The notes beneath the pieces are model-generated. The model saw only the letters and a list, made by a program, of their open reading frames with translations. It was not told the DNA's origin and made no database searches. A stretch of 64,000 nucleotides of DNA, from contig DATJRY010000011.1 of NCBI GenBank assembly GCA_035504415.1, positions 372,001 to 436,000 of the forward strand, given 5' to 3'. Shown one piece after another: positions 33,733 through 45,376 of the stretch. This DNA is from Candidatus Sulfotelmatobacter sp. (GTDB lineage Bacteria; Vulcanimicrobiota; Vulcanimicrobiia; Vulcanimicrobiales; Vulcanimicrobiaceae). Position numbers and translations under genes: made by a program. How positions within the stretch are numbered: the stretch's first letter is position 1; the number at the start of each line of letters is the position of its first letter.

Positions 33733-35667
33733 ATGTCTACGCAACAGACTGCGCGGGTGTCGATCAAAAACAATACCGGGGGCAACGCGCGAATACTTTT
33801 GTTTCACAGCAATTCGAGCAACGGCACGCAGAGCGGTGTGTGGACCGCCGCTCCGGGTGCAACCGTCGGTTCGATGGAGGTGCGGTTTCTGACCGGCTGG
33901 GGGAGCTACCACATCTTGGACTGGTGGGCGGCGATGGTCCTGGTCATGGACGGCCCCAATAGCGGCACCTATGTGAGCAACGGTGCCGTCGAGCAGCCCT
34001 GGAAGGAGTGCCAGTTGCAGTCCGGTGATGCCGGCAAATCATTGACGTTCTCCGTCAGCGCAACGGAACTGGACATCGCGCTCGACTCCGGCGCATGTTC
34101 GTGTACGATGAGGCGGGCGACCCGCTCCTCGCAGATCACAAACGTATTCGTCGTAATGCTGGAGAACCACTCGTTCGACAACGTGTTCGCGATGTCCGGC
34201 ATTTCCGGTATCCGTGCGGCAACCACGGCCAACGCCAACTCCTACAATGGTACGACGTACCAGGTGACCTCAGGGGCGCCGACGAGTATGCCGAGCGATC
34301 CGGGCCACGAGTTTCCAGACGTAACCGAACAGCTCTGCGGCGAAGGCGTCAAGTATCCCCGTGGCGGACCGTATCCGACCATCACGAACGCCGGCTTCGC
34401 GGCGAGCTATGCGACCTCGAGCACGGAGGGGCCGGTACCGCCTGCCAGCGCGATCGGCGATATCATGGCGTGTTTCGCGACACCGAGCCAACTGCCGGTG
34501 ATCTACGGCCTAGCGACGCAATTCGCGATCTGCGACCAGTGGTACGCATCCATCCCTGGACCGACCTGGCCGAATCGTTTCTTCGTCCATGGTGCGTCAT
34601 CGTCGGGACTCGACGTGAGCCCGTCCACCGGTCAGATTGCAAAGTGGGAGCTACCGCTCCAGGGATTCCAATATCCACACGGTTCGATATACGAGGCGTT
34701 GTCCGCCGCAGGCATCGCCTACCGGTTCTACCACGACTCCAGCCTCGAACCGATCGGGCTGAGCATGTACAGCGACGACCCGACGAAGGGCTCGATCGCC
34801 GGCGCCGTACCGCAGGTGTCGTCGCTCTCGGGGGTCACCGTGGCGGACATGAACGGGTTGCAGACGTTTGCCGCCGACCTCCAGACGCTCTATCCCTACA
34901 CGTACACGTTCATCGAGCCGCACTACGGCGACGTGACGCACAACACGTACGCGGGCGGATCCTCGCAGCATCCGATGGATGACGTGTATGGCGGAGAGCA
35001 CCTGCTCGCCGCTGTGTACCAAGCAATCCGCAACTCGCCGTACTGGGAGACGAGCCTCCTCATCATCGTCTACGACGAACACGGCGGCTTCTACGACTCC
35101 GTCGCGCCGGGTTCTGCGCCCCCGCCCGGCGACAACCCGCAGTACGGCTACAACACATGCGGCTTCACGTTCGACCGCTATGGCGTGCGTATTCCCGCGG
35201 TCGTGGTGTCGCCCCTGATCCCGGCTGGCACCGTCGACCATGAGCTTCACGATCACGCATCGGTACCAAAGACGCTCGAGGAGCTCTTCCACCTCGAGCC
35301 GTTGACCGACCGGGACGCTAAAGCCAACAGCGTTCTTTCGCTCCTCTCGCTTCCGACGCCGCGGTCGGACTGCCCGACCTCGTTCAGCGCCGCAGCCGCC
35401 GGAAGCGCCGGTGCCGTGGCGACGGGACAGGCGGCGAGTGACGAGGAACCGGTCCCGCCCACCGGCAACCTGGCCGGAGTGCTGCAGATCATGCGGAAAG
35501 CCGATGCCGAACTGTCCTCTGGGGATCCTAACGAGCTTGCGGCAATCCAGGCCCGGTACGCGGCGGTCAAGACGCGTGGCGACGCGCACGCGTACGTCAC
35601 CGACGTGATGCAGAAGGTCGCTGTGGCGAAGCGACAGCGCCAAGCTCGAACGGACGGCCCGACATGA
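33733..35667 (+). CDS. Phospholipase C / acid phosphatase family phosphoesterase (PF04185 type)
   Basis: A 644-residue protein. Residues about 135-550 match the bacterial phosphocholine-type phospholipase C / AcpA family: NVFVVMLENHSFDN (Glu144, Asn145, Ser147) for the metal and nucleophile site, PGPTWPNRFFVHGA, YDEHGGFYDSVAPG and DHELHDHASVPKTLEEL. The first 130 residues are a beta-rich domain ending with a Cys pair (GACSCTM). There is no Tat or Sec signal, unlike typical secreted members. GGAGG precedes the ATG. It probably forms one transcript with the PI-PLC. Substrate could be phosphatidylcholine, sphingomyelin or another phosphoester. Confidence 0.87.
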   Translation: MSTQQTARVSIKNNTGGNARILLFHSNSSNGTQSGVWTAAPGATVGSMEVRFLTGWGSYHILDWWAAMVLVMDGPNSGTYVSNGAVEQPWKECQLQSGDAGKSLTFSVSATELDIALDSGACSCTMRRATRSSQITNVFVVMLENHSFDNVFAMSGISGIRAATTANANSYNGTTYQVTSGAPTSMPSDPGHEFPDVTEQLCGEGVKYPRGGPYPTITNAGFAASYATSSTEGPVPPASAIGDIMACFATPSQLPVIYGLATQFAICDQWYASIPGPTWPNRFFVHGASSSGLDVSPSTGQIAKWELPLQGFQYPHGSIYEALSAAGIAYRFYHDSSLEPIGLSMYSDDPTKGSIAGAVPQVSSLSGVTVADMNGLQTFAADLQTLYPYTYTFIEPHYGDVTHNTYAGGSSQHPMDDVYGGEHLLAAVYQAIRNSPYWETSLLIIVYDEHGGFYDSVAPGSAPPPGDNPQYGYNTCGFTFDRYGVRIPAVVVSPLIPAGTVDHELHDHASVPKTLEELFHLEPLTDRDAKANSVLSLLSLPTPRSDCPTSFSAAAAGSAGAVATGQAASDEEPVPPTGNLAGVLQIMRKADAELSSGDPNELAAIQARYAAVKTRGDAHAYVTDVMQKVAVAKRQRQARTDGPT

Positions 35668-35691
35668 GCCTGGCGTCTCATCGGTAGCGCC

Positions 35692-36846
35692 GTGATTCGC
35701 CCGTCGCAAACGCTGCTCTTGGCGCTCGCGCTAATCGTCGCGACGACGGCCGCCGAGCCGCAGGGCCTGAACGGCATGGAGAGCGCGTTTGCGCGCGGCG
35801 ACTTCGCGGCGTCGTACGCCGCGGCGACCGCGCGGCTGGCGCACGATCCGAACGACATCGATGCGAACCTCACCGCCGCGCTGATCGCGCTCTACCGCAA
35901 CGACCTCGACGCCGCCGCGCGCTACGACGGTCACGTCACCGACCTCAAACCCGAGGACACGCGCGGCCAGAAGCTCGCCGACGAGATCGCCGAGCGCCGC
36001 GCCGACACGACGGACGTGGCCGCGAGCGCGTTGCCCGCGCGCATCGCGTTCGCGGCGGCGGACCCGATCCCGTTGATCCCCGTCCAGGTGAACGGGCACC
36101 AGGGGTTCTTCCTCATCAACACCGACGCCGACGCGACGACGCTCGACCCGGCGTTCGCGAACGAGGCCGGCGTCAAGATCACCGCGGCCGGCACCGGAAC
36201 CTTCCCGAACGGTGAGGTGGCCTTCGAGCCGCACGGGATCGCGTCGACGCTGCAGGTCGGCGCGGTCACGATGCACGACGTCCAGGTCGTCGCGCGCGGC
36301 ACGCGCGAGCTCGCCTTTTTCCCCGACCACCATCCGGACGGCGAGCTGGGGACGCGCTTTTTCACGCACTTCCTGACCACGATCGACTATCCCAATCAGG
36401 TGCTCGTCTTGCGCCCGCGCTCCGACTCGGCCGCCTTTGAGCGCGACGCCAAGGCGAACGCCGTCCCGATGCTGTTGGCCGGCGATCACTCCATCATCGT
36501 CCGCGGCAAGTTCGACGACGGGCCGGACGGCTGGATCAACGTCGACACGGGCCTGGGTCCCACCGGCCTGAGCCCGACCAAGACCGCTGTGTCGGACTCG
36601 CACATCATCCTCGACGAAGAGCACACGCAGCCGGGCGCGAACGGCCAGCCGCTCCGCTTCGCCCGGCTCGCGGCGACGGTCACGATCGGGATCCGCAGCA
36701 TCACCAACGTCCAGGGCTACTACTTGCCCGACGACGATTGGTCGCGCCTCTTCCCGTTCGCGGTTCGCGGCGCCGTCTCGCACCTCTACTTCGCCAAGTG
36801 CGCCCTCACGTTCGACTTCGTAGCCATGCGCATGGTCATGATCTAG
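35692..36846 (+). CDS. Secreted retropepsin-like protein with altered first catalytic motif
   Basis: A 384-residue protein with a signal peptide, a TPR-like helical segment (residues about 30-105) and two aspartic-protease-like half domains. The first DTG motif, at residues 143-146, reads NTDA (FFLINTDADATT), so the catalytic Asp is Asn. The second half keeps INVDTGLGPTG. It is an equal-length paralogue of the next gene, which keeps DTGG. It starts at GTG 35692 with no clear ribosome site. Catalysis by this copy alone is doubtful. Confidence 0.75.
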   Translation: MIRPSQTLLLALALIVATTAAEPQGLNGMESAFARGDFAASYAAATARLAHDPNDIDANLTAALIALYRNDLDAAARYDGHVTDLKPEDTRGQKLADEIAERRADTTDVAASALPARIAFAAADPIPLIPVQVNGHQGFFLINTDADATTLDPAFANEAGVKITAAGTGTFPNGEVAFEPHGIASTLQVGAVTMHDVQVVARGTRELAFFPDHHPDGELGTRFFTHFLTTIDYPNQVLVLRPRSDSAAFERDAKANAVPMLLAGDHSIIVRGKFDDGPDGWINVDTGLGPTGLSPTKTAVSDSHIILDEEHTQPGANGQPLRFARLAATVTIGIRSITNVQGYYLPDDDWSRLFPFAVRGAVSHLYFAKCALTFDFVAMRMVMI

Positions 36847-36902
36847 CAGAACCGCTAGCTTCGCGCGCGAAACTCCCCGGATGCCGGACGGTACGAGCGG
36901 GC

Positions 36903-38057
36903 ATGACGCACCGCTCGCGAACGCTGCTGCTCGCGATGGCCGTAACCTTGGCGACCCTCGCCGCCACGCCCGAGCCGAGCACGATCGACACGACCTTCGC
37001 TCAAGGGGACTTTGCGGCAACCCTGGCCGCGGCCCAGTCCGCGCTGGCGCGCGATCCGAGCGACGTCGACGCGAACCTGCGTGCTGCCACCATCGCGCTG
37101 TATCACAACGACCTCGATGCCGCGACACGGTACGTCACGCGCGTCGCCGACAAGGATCCCCAGAACGCGGTCGCGCGGCGGCTCGCCGCGCAGATCGCGG
37201 AACGGCGCGCCGACACGACCGACGTCGACCCGAGCACGCTGCCGGCGCGCATCCCGTTCGTCGCCGAGGATCCGCTGCCGCTGATCACCGTCGAGGTCAA
37301 CGGTCATGCCGGCCTGTTCATGATCGACACCGGCGGTGGCCTGACCGCGGTCGATCCCGCGTTCGCGAGCGAAGCGGGCGTCACGCTCGCGGCGGGCGGC
37401 ACGGGCATCTTCGCCGGTGGTCAGACTGCGCCCATTCAACGCGGCACGGCCTCGACCGTGAGCGTCGGCGGCGTGACGATGCACGACGTGACGGTGATGG
37501 GCATCCCGACCCGCCGCGTCCCGTTCTTCGGCGACCGCCACCCCGACGGCGTCATCGGAACACGCTTCTTCACCCACTTCCTCACGACGCTCGACTACGT
37601 CAACGGGGCCCTCATCCTGCGGCCGCGGTCGGACTCCGCGGCGTTCGAGCGCGACGCCGGCGCGAACAGTGTTCCGATGCTGCTCGTCCCCGATCACTAC
37701 GTCTTCGTGCACGGTCGCATCAACGACGGCCCGGAGGGGTGGCTCAACGTCGACACCGGCCTGGCCGGTGGCGGCATCAGCCCCAGCAAGCCCGCCGTCG
37801 CCGACTCACACGTCACCCTGGACGAGGGCCACGCGACGGTCGGCATGGGCGGCGGCGGCGAGATGCGCATCGTTCCGTTCACCGCGTCTGTCACCGTCGG
37901 CAACCGGCGCGTCGACGGCGTCCAGGGTCTCTACACGCCCGACGGCGACCAGTACGGCATCTTCCCGTTCGCCGTCCGCGGCTCGGTCTCACACGGCTTC
38001 TTCCGGAAGAACGCCCTCACGTTCGACTTCGTCGCCATGCGCCTGGTCATGCAGTAG
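36903..38057 (+). CDS. Secreted retropepsin-like (clan AA) aspartic protease
   Basis: A 384-residue paralogue of the upstream gene: signal peptide (LLLAMAVTLATLAATPEP), TPR-like segment, then two half domains. The first motif is intact, FMIDTGGGLTAVD (Asp142), and the second is LNVDTGLAGGGIS. Between and after them RGSVSHGFFRKNALTFDFVAM-type endings close each copy as in the Aspartyl_protease_2 group. ATG 36903 was chosen because it begins the signal peptide and gives the same length as the paralogue. The end overlaps the convergent gene by 11 bases. Confidence 0.78.
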   Translation: MTHRSRTLLLAMAVTLATLAATPEPSTIDTTFAQGDFAATLAAAQSALARDPSDVDANLRAATIALYHNDLDAATRYVTRVADKDPQNAVARRLAAQIAERRADTTDVDPSTLPARIPFVAEDPLPLITVEVNGHAGLFMIDTGGGLTAVDPAFASEAGVTLAAGGTGIFAGGQTAPIQRGTASTVSVGGVTMHDVTVMGIPTRRVPFFGDRHPDGVIGTRFFTHFLTTLDYVNGALILRPRSDSAAFERDAGANSVPMLLVPDHYVFVHGRINDGPEGWLNVDTGLAGGGISPSKPAVADSHVTLDEGHATVGMGGGGEMRIVPFTASVTVGNRRVDGVQGLYTPDGDQYGIFPFAVRGSVSHGFFRKNALTFDFVAMRLVMQ

Positions 38058-38421
38058 CTGCTTTGTAAGCCGCCCATCCTCCATATTCCGAGATGTCAGG
38101 ATAGCCGCGCTGTTCGATCAGGTCGCGCGGGTAGATCATCGCGTTGACCTTGGAGCCGTCTTCGAGCTCGATCGGGTACTCGTAGAGGTTCGGTGGTTCG
38201 GTGGCGATCAGGTGCTCGTGCTGGGCCTCGGTCATCTCGTAGACTTCGCCCGCGATCGCGATGCCGTCCTCGGCGACCTCGTAGATGCCGGGGTGCTGGT
38301 CTTCGACCGAGTGCAGGCGATATTTGGGCGCGGTTTTGGCTTCGCGCACGAACGTCGCGTCGCCGAGGTTGCCGTGATCCGGCTGCCCGCGCAGGGCCGA
38401 GCCGCAGATGAAGAATTGCAT
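38047..38421 (-). CDS. Gamma-glutamylcyclotransferase-fold protein like the AtzF/allophanate hydrolase C-terminal domain
   Basis: A 124-residue GGCT-like protein: FFICGSALRGQPDHGNL (the YGSLxxG-like loop), KYRLHSVEDQHPGIYEV, GIAIAGEVYEMTEAQ and a closing YEYPIELEDGSKVNAMIY. Free-standing homologues resemble the C-terminal domain of allophanate hydrolase. Its place after allantoate amidohydrolase fits a role in ureide or urea-nitrogen breakdown. The usual catalytic Glu of the fold corresponds to GEVYEM. It lies 24 bases after allC on the same strand. Confidence 0.8.
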   Translation of the reverse strand: MQFFICGSALRGQPDHGNLGDATFVREAKTAPKYRLHSVEDQHPGIYEVAEDGIAIAGEVYEMTEAQHEHLIATEPPNLYEYPIELEDGSKVNAMIYPRDLIEQRGYPDISEYGGWAAYKAATA

Positions 38422-38445
38422 CGGGGTTCCTTCGTTCGGGGTGGG

Positions 38446-41585
<3,140 letters not shown>

Positions 41586-41619
41586 CTAGAAGTCCTCGCT
41601 CTTCCGGGAGAGTCCCTTC

Positions 41620-43071
41620 ATGCTCGTAGTGCGTGTCTCGGCGCTGCTCTTCTCGCTCGCCCTTGTGGGCGGCATCGCCTCGGCGCAAACGGCGCCCGAC
41701 GCGCAGAACATGACCCTGGTCGGCCACAACAACCTGGGCGGCGCCAGCGGCGGCGAAGGCTTCGCCATGCGCGTCGCGCCGCGCACGACGCGCTATTCGG
41801 TCGCCGGCCACCGCTATCTGTATGCGGCGAGCGAAGAGTTCGGCGACGAGGTGGCGTGCTTCAGCGTCGTCGACGTCGAGAACCCGGCCGAGCCGGTGGT
41901 GAAGGAACAGATTCCGATCTCGATCGGGGGCGCGAACGCCGGCGAGACGCCCAGCGGCAGCGCGGACGAACGCAAGCACGTCCACTGCAACTCGCTCGAC
42001 CTCGCCGGCAACGTGCTGGCCGTCGCGCAGGAAGTGCAAAAGGGCGGCCAGCCCGGCGCAGGCATCCTGTTCTACGACGTCACCGATCCGGGCAATCCGC
42101 GCCTGCTCTCGTACTTCGACACCGCGGGCGGCGTCTCGCACGGGACGCACCACGTCTGGTTCGCCGACCCGACCACCCTGTGGGCCGCGGGCGGCGCCGG
42201 CACGACGCACGTGCCGTCCGACCCGAGCGATCCGTACGCCGGGCAGGCCTACGTACCCAAGCGCCCCGACAAGGACTACATGTTCGCGCAGGTCGTCGAC
42301 GTGCGCGATCCGGCGCACCCGCGCGAGCGCACGCGCTGGTACTACCCCGGCGTCGCGAGCGGCGACGCGCGGCCGCTCCCCGACGCGATCCCGGGTGCCG
42401 ATCAGGGCATCCGGCTGCACAACGTCGACGTCTTCCCGCAGCGGCCGAACCGCGCGTACCTGGGCTTCCTCGACGGCGGCATCGTCATCCTCGACACCAC
42501 CGATCCGCTCCACCCGGCGACGGTCTCGATCTTCCGCTACGTCGGTCCCGGCTTCACCCACACGACGTATCCGGTCTTCGCGCGCAACCTGCTCGAGGTC
42601 AGCGAAGAGGCGTTCGGGCCCCCGCCCTGCGCCGACGGCCCCAAGCGCGCCACCGTCTGGTCGATCGCCGACGAGAAGCTGCCGGTGCTGCTGGGCGTCG
42701 CGCCCTTCAACGACACGACGCGCTTTTGTCCGCCGGTCAACAGCGAGAACAACAACGGCCGCTACGGTTCGCACAACATCTGGGAAGGCAAACCGTACGG
42801 GCCGTCCTGGCACTCCGACACGCTGATGCTCGACACGTACTTCCGCGGCGGCGTGCGCGTCTTCGACACCAGCGATCCGCGCAGCATCAAGGACGTCGCG
42901 CATTTCATCCCGGCTTACGATCCGTCCAAGGACCACTTCGGCACGACCCAGATCAACGACGTCTACGTCGACGATCGCGGCCTGGTCTACATCGACGACC
43001 GCTTCGGCGGCGGCCTCACGATCGTGCGCAGCCCGCTCATCACCTGCGGGCCGGGCCAGTGTCACCCGTGA
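41620..43071 (+). CDS. Secreted LVIVD-repeat beta-propeller protein
   Basis: A 483-residue protein with a signal peptide ending at ASAQT and repeated LVIVD-type blades: CFSVVDVENPAEPVV, LFYDVTDPGNPRLLSYF, AQVVDVRDPAHPRERTRW, IVILDTTDPLHPATVSIF and RVFDTSDPRSIKDV. Such propellers are extracytoplasmic and of unknown function. GGGAGAG lies 8 bases before the ATG. The C-terminus has a Cys pair (TCGPGQC). It converges on the TetR gene with a 10-base overlap. Confidence 0.85.
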   Translation: MLVVRVSALLFSLALVGGIASAQTAPDAQNMTLVGHNNLGGASGGEGFAMRVAPRTTRYSVAGHRYLYAASEEFGDEVACFSVVDVENPAEPVVKEQIPISIGGANAGETPSGSADERKHVHCNSLDLAGNVLAVAQEVQKGGQPGAGILFYDVTDPGNPRLLSYFDTAGGVSHGTHHVWFADPTTLWAAGGAGTTHVPSDPSDPYAGQAYVPKRPDKDYMFAQVVDVRDPAHPRERTRWYYPGVASGDARPLPDAIPGADQGIRLHNVDVFPQRPNRAYLGFLDGGIVILDTTDPLHPATVSIFRYVGPGFTHTTYPVFARNLLEVSEEAFGPPPCADGPKRATVWSIADEKLPVLLGVAPFNDTTRFCPPVNSENNNGRYGSHNIWEGKPYGPSWHSDTLMLDTYFRGGVRVFDTSDPRSIKDVAHFIPAYDPSKDHFGTTQINDVYVDDRGLVYIDDRFGGGLTIVRSPLITCGPGQCHP

Positions 43072-43688
43072 GCTGAGACCGCCTTCGCGAGCAGCAGCGG
43101 CGCGATCGCGTCGAAGACCGCGCCCAAGGCGCGCTCGGCGATCGCGTCGTCGGCGTGGCCGCTGGACTTTTGCAGCACGATCCCTTCGAGCGTCGCGAAC
43201 AGCACCAGGAAATGCGCCAGGAACTCGGGCGAGAGCTCGCCCGAGACGTGCCAGGCGATGCGCGCGAACGTCTCGACGTGCTGTTCGAAGAGCGGGCGCA
43301 GCTTGCGGCGCAGCGCGGGATGGCGCGCCGCGGCCAGCTGCAGCTCGGCGTAGAGCACGGCGGTGTCTTTGCAGTGCGAGCGCACGTAGCGCGCGCGGGC
43401 CGCGGCCATCCGGCTGGCCAGGTCCGGCTGCGCTTGGATCTCGGCCCGCAGCTCGTCGCCTTCCTCGCGCATGCGCGCTTGCAGATAGGCGACGAACAGG
43501 TCGTCCTTGTCGCGGAAGTTGGAGTACACGGCGCCGCGGGTGAACCCGGCCTCCTCGGCGATCTCCTCGACCGAGGCCGCCTCGTAGCCGCGGCGCGCGA
43601 AGACGCGCCCGGACGCCTCCAGGAGGCGACGCCGGGTCTCCTCGCGCTGCTCGACCCGAGTCCGGCGGACGGGCTTGGTGACCGGCAC
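43062..43688 (-). CDS. TetR/AcrR family repressor of the divergent exporter
   Basis: About 208 residues: a TetR helix-turn-helix (RRRLLEASGRVFARRGYEAASVEEIAEEAGFTRGAVYSNF across two segments, recognition helix GAVYSNFRDKDDLF) and a C-terminal ligand domain. GTG 43688 is preferred over ATG 43781 because the latter would place the coding sequence over the operator at 43775-43790 and add an arginine/proline-rich stretch unlike the family. The neighbour is an EmrB-type drug exporter, so it probably senses an exported compound. Confidence 0.88.
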   Translation of the reverse strand: MPVTKPVRRTRVEQREETRRRLLEASGRVFARRGYEAASVEEIAEEAGFTRGAVYSNFRDKDDLFVAYLQARMREEGDELRAEIQAQPDLASRMAAARARYVRSHCKDTAVLYAELQLAAARHPALRRKLRPLFEQHVETFARIAWHVSGELSPEFLAHFLVLFATLEGIVLQKSSGHADDAIAERALGAVFDAIAPLLLAKAVSAHG

Positions 43689-43774
43689 CCCGGAGTCATG
43701 CGGGCGCCGCCCCGGGCGCTCCTCCAGGAAATTTTGTTCCGTCAAACGTCGTAGCGCCCGGTGAAACCCATTCG

Positions 43775-43790
43775 GATACACTAACGTATC
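43775..43790. promoter_or_regulatory. TetR-type operator between tetR and the MFS exporter
   Basis: GATACACTAACGTATC has perfect GATAC/GTATC arms around a 6-base centre. It contains TACACT (plus strand) and TACGTT (minus strand), both acceptable -10 hexamers, so one repressor dimer could shut both divergent promoters. It lies 8 bases before the exporter ATG. Confidence 0.55.
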
Positions 43791-43798
43791 TGGATGCG

Positions 43799-45355
43799 AT
43801 GATGGATGCGAGCGAAGGCCTGCCCGCCCCGCAGCGGGTCGACGTCACCGAGTACGGGCTCCGGCGAGTCCTGGTCACCCTGGCCGTGATCGTGGCGGCG
43901 ATGATCGAGATCATCGACACGACGATCGTCAACGTCGCGCTGCCGACGATCCAAGGCAACCTGGGCGCCGACATCGCGCAAGGCGCGTGGATCGTCACCG
44001 GTTACATCATCGCCAACGTCATCGTCATTCCGCTCACGCCGTGGCTGCAGACGCGTTTCGGGCGGCGCAACTACTTCGTCGCCTCGATCGTCGTGTTCAC
44101 GATCGCATCGCTGCTGTGCGGCATCTCCAGCTCGCTGCCGGAGCTGGTCATGTTCCGCATCCTGCAAGGCCTGGCCGGCGGCGGGCTGATCTCGACCGCG
44201 CAGACGATCCTCGCCGACACCTATCCGCGCTCGCAGCAAGGCATCGCGACCGGGATCTTCGCCATGGGCGTCATCGTCGGGCCGGCCGTCGGCCCGGTGC
44301 TGGGCGGCTTCCTCACCGACCAGCTCTCGTGGCGCTGGGCCTTCTTCGTCAACTTGCCGATCGGCTTGCTCGCCGGGATCCTGGCCGCGACGATGCTGCG
44401 CGACCCCGAACAGCCGCGTCGCCTGCCGCTCGACACGATCGGGCTCGCCCTGCTGATCGTCGGCCTTGGCTCGCTGCAGTACGTGCTCGACCAAGGCCAG
44501 CAGAACGATTGGTTCGCCGATCCGTCGATCACGGTCTTCGCCTGCCTGAGCGGCCTGGGCCTGATCGCGTTCACCGCCTGGGAGCTGTTCGGGACGCGCA
44601 CGCCGATGGTCGACCTGCGCGTGCTGCGCTACCGGCCGATCGCGATCGGCTCGCTGATGAGCGTCGCGCTCGGATTCACGCTGTTCGGCGGCGTGCTGTT
44701 GGTGCCGCAGTACGTGCAATCGGTACTCGGCTTCACCGCGACGCTCAGCGGCGAGCTGTTCCTGGTGCAAGCCGGCACCAGCGGCGTGCTGACGTTCGTG
44801 GCCGTCGCGATCATGGCGACCGGCCGGGTCCCCGCGCGCGTGCAGGTCGCCGTCGGCATGCTGTTCTTGGCGATCGGCAACTTCGTGCTCTCCCGCATCG
44901 AGACGCCGCAGACCGACTTCCACGCCATGATCTTCCCGTTGGTGCTGCTCGGCATCGGGATGTCGCAGATCTTCGTCCCGCTCACCGTCGCGTCGGTCGG
45001 CGCGGTGCCGGACGAAGCGGTGCCGCCGGCGGCCGCCTTCACCAACCTCGCGCGCCAGCTCGGCGGCAGCATCTCGACGGCGATGCTGGTGACGGTCGCG
45101 GTGCGCGGCACGACCAGCGACTACGCGACGTTGGCGCAGACGATCACCGTCAACCGTCCCGTGGTGGCGCAGTACGTGGCGACCCACGGAAGCGATGCGT
45201 TGGCCAGCCTGTTCGGAACGCTGGTCACGCAGGCCGCCGTGATGGGCTACGCCGAGGCCGCGCTGATCACGGCCGTCATCTCGGCGCTCTTGGCGCCGCT
45301 GGCGCTCCTGATGGGACGCGCGAAAGCGGGAGCCGCGGCCGTCGCGGCGCATTAG
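43799..45355 (+). CDS. MFS drug exporter, DHA2 (EmrB/QacA) family
   Basis: A 518-residue 14-span proton-driven exporter. Motif D1/A region DTTIVNVALPTIQGNLG, motif A RFGRRNYFVASI, and the antiporter motif C GPAVGPVLGGFLTDQLSWRWAFFVN are present. It is under likely control of the divergent TetR. There is no adjacent EmrA-type membrane fusion protein or outer-membrane channel. The start could be ATG 43799 or 43802. Confidence 0.94.
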   Translation: MMDASEGLPAPQRVDVTEYGLRRVLVTLAVIVAAMIEIIDTTIVNVALPTIQGNLGADIAQGAWIVTGYIIANVIVIPLTPWLQTRFGRRNYFVASIVVFTIASLLCGISSSLPELVMFRILQGLAGGGLISTAQTILADTYPRSQQGIATGIFAMGVIVGPAVGPVLGGFLTDQLSWRWAFFVNLPIGLLAGILAATMLRDPEQPRRLPLDTIGLALLIVGLGSLQYVLDQGQQNDWFADPSITVFACLSGLGLIAFTAWELFGTRTPMVDLRVLRYRPIAIGSLMSVALGFTLFGGVLLVPQYVQSVLGFTATLSGELFLVQAGTSGVLTFVAVAIMATGRVPARVQVAVGMLFLAIGNFVLSRIETPQTDFHAMIFPLVLLGIGMSQIFVPLTVASVGAVPDEAVPPAAAFTNLARQLGGSISTAMLVTVAVRGTTSDYATLAQTITVNRPVVAQYVATHGSDALASLFGTLVTQAAVMGYAEAALITAVISALLAPLALLMGRAKAGAAAVAAH

Positions 45356-45376
45356 CGGCACCCAGGAGGTGTCCCG

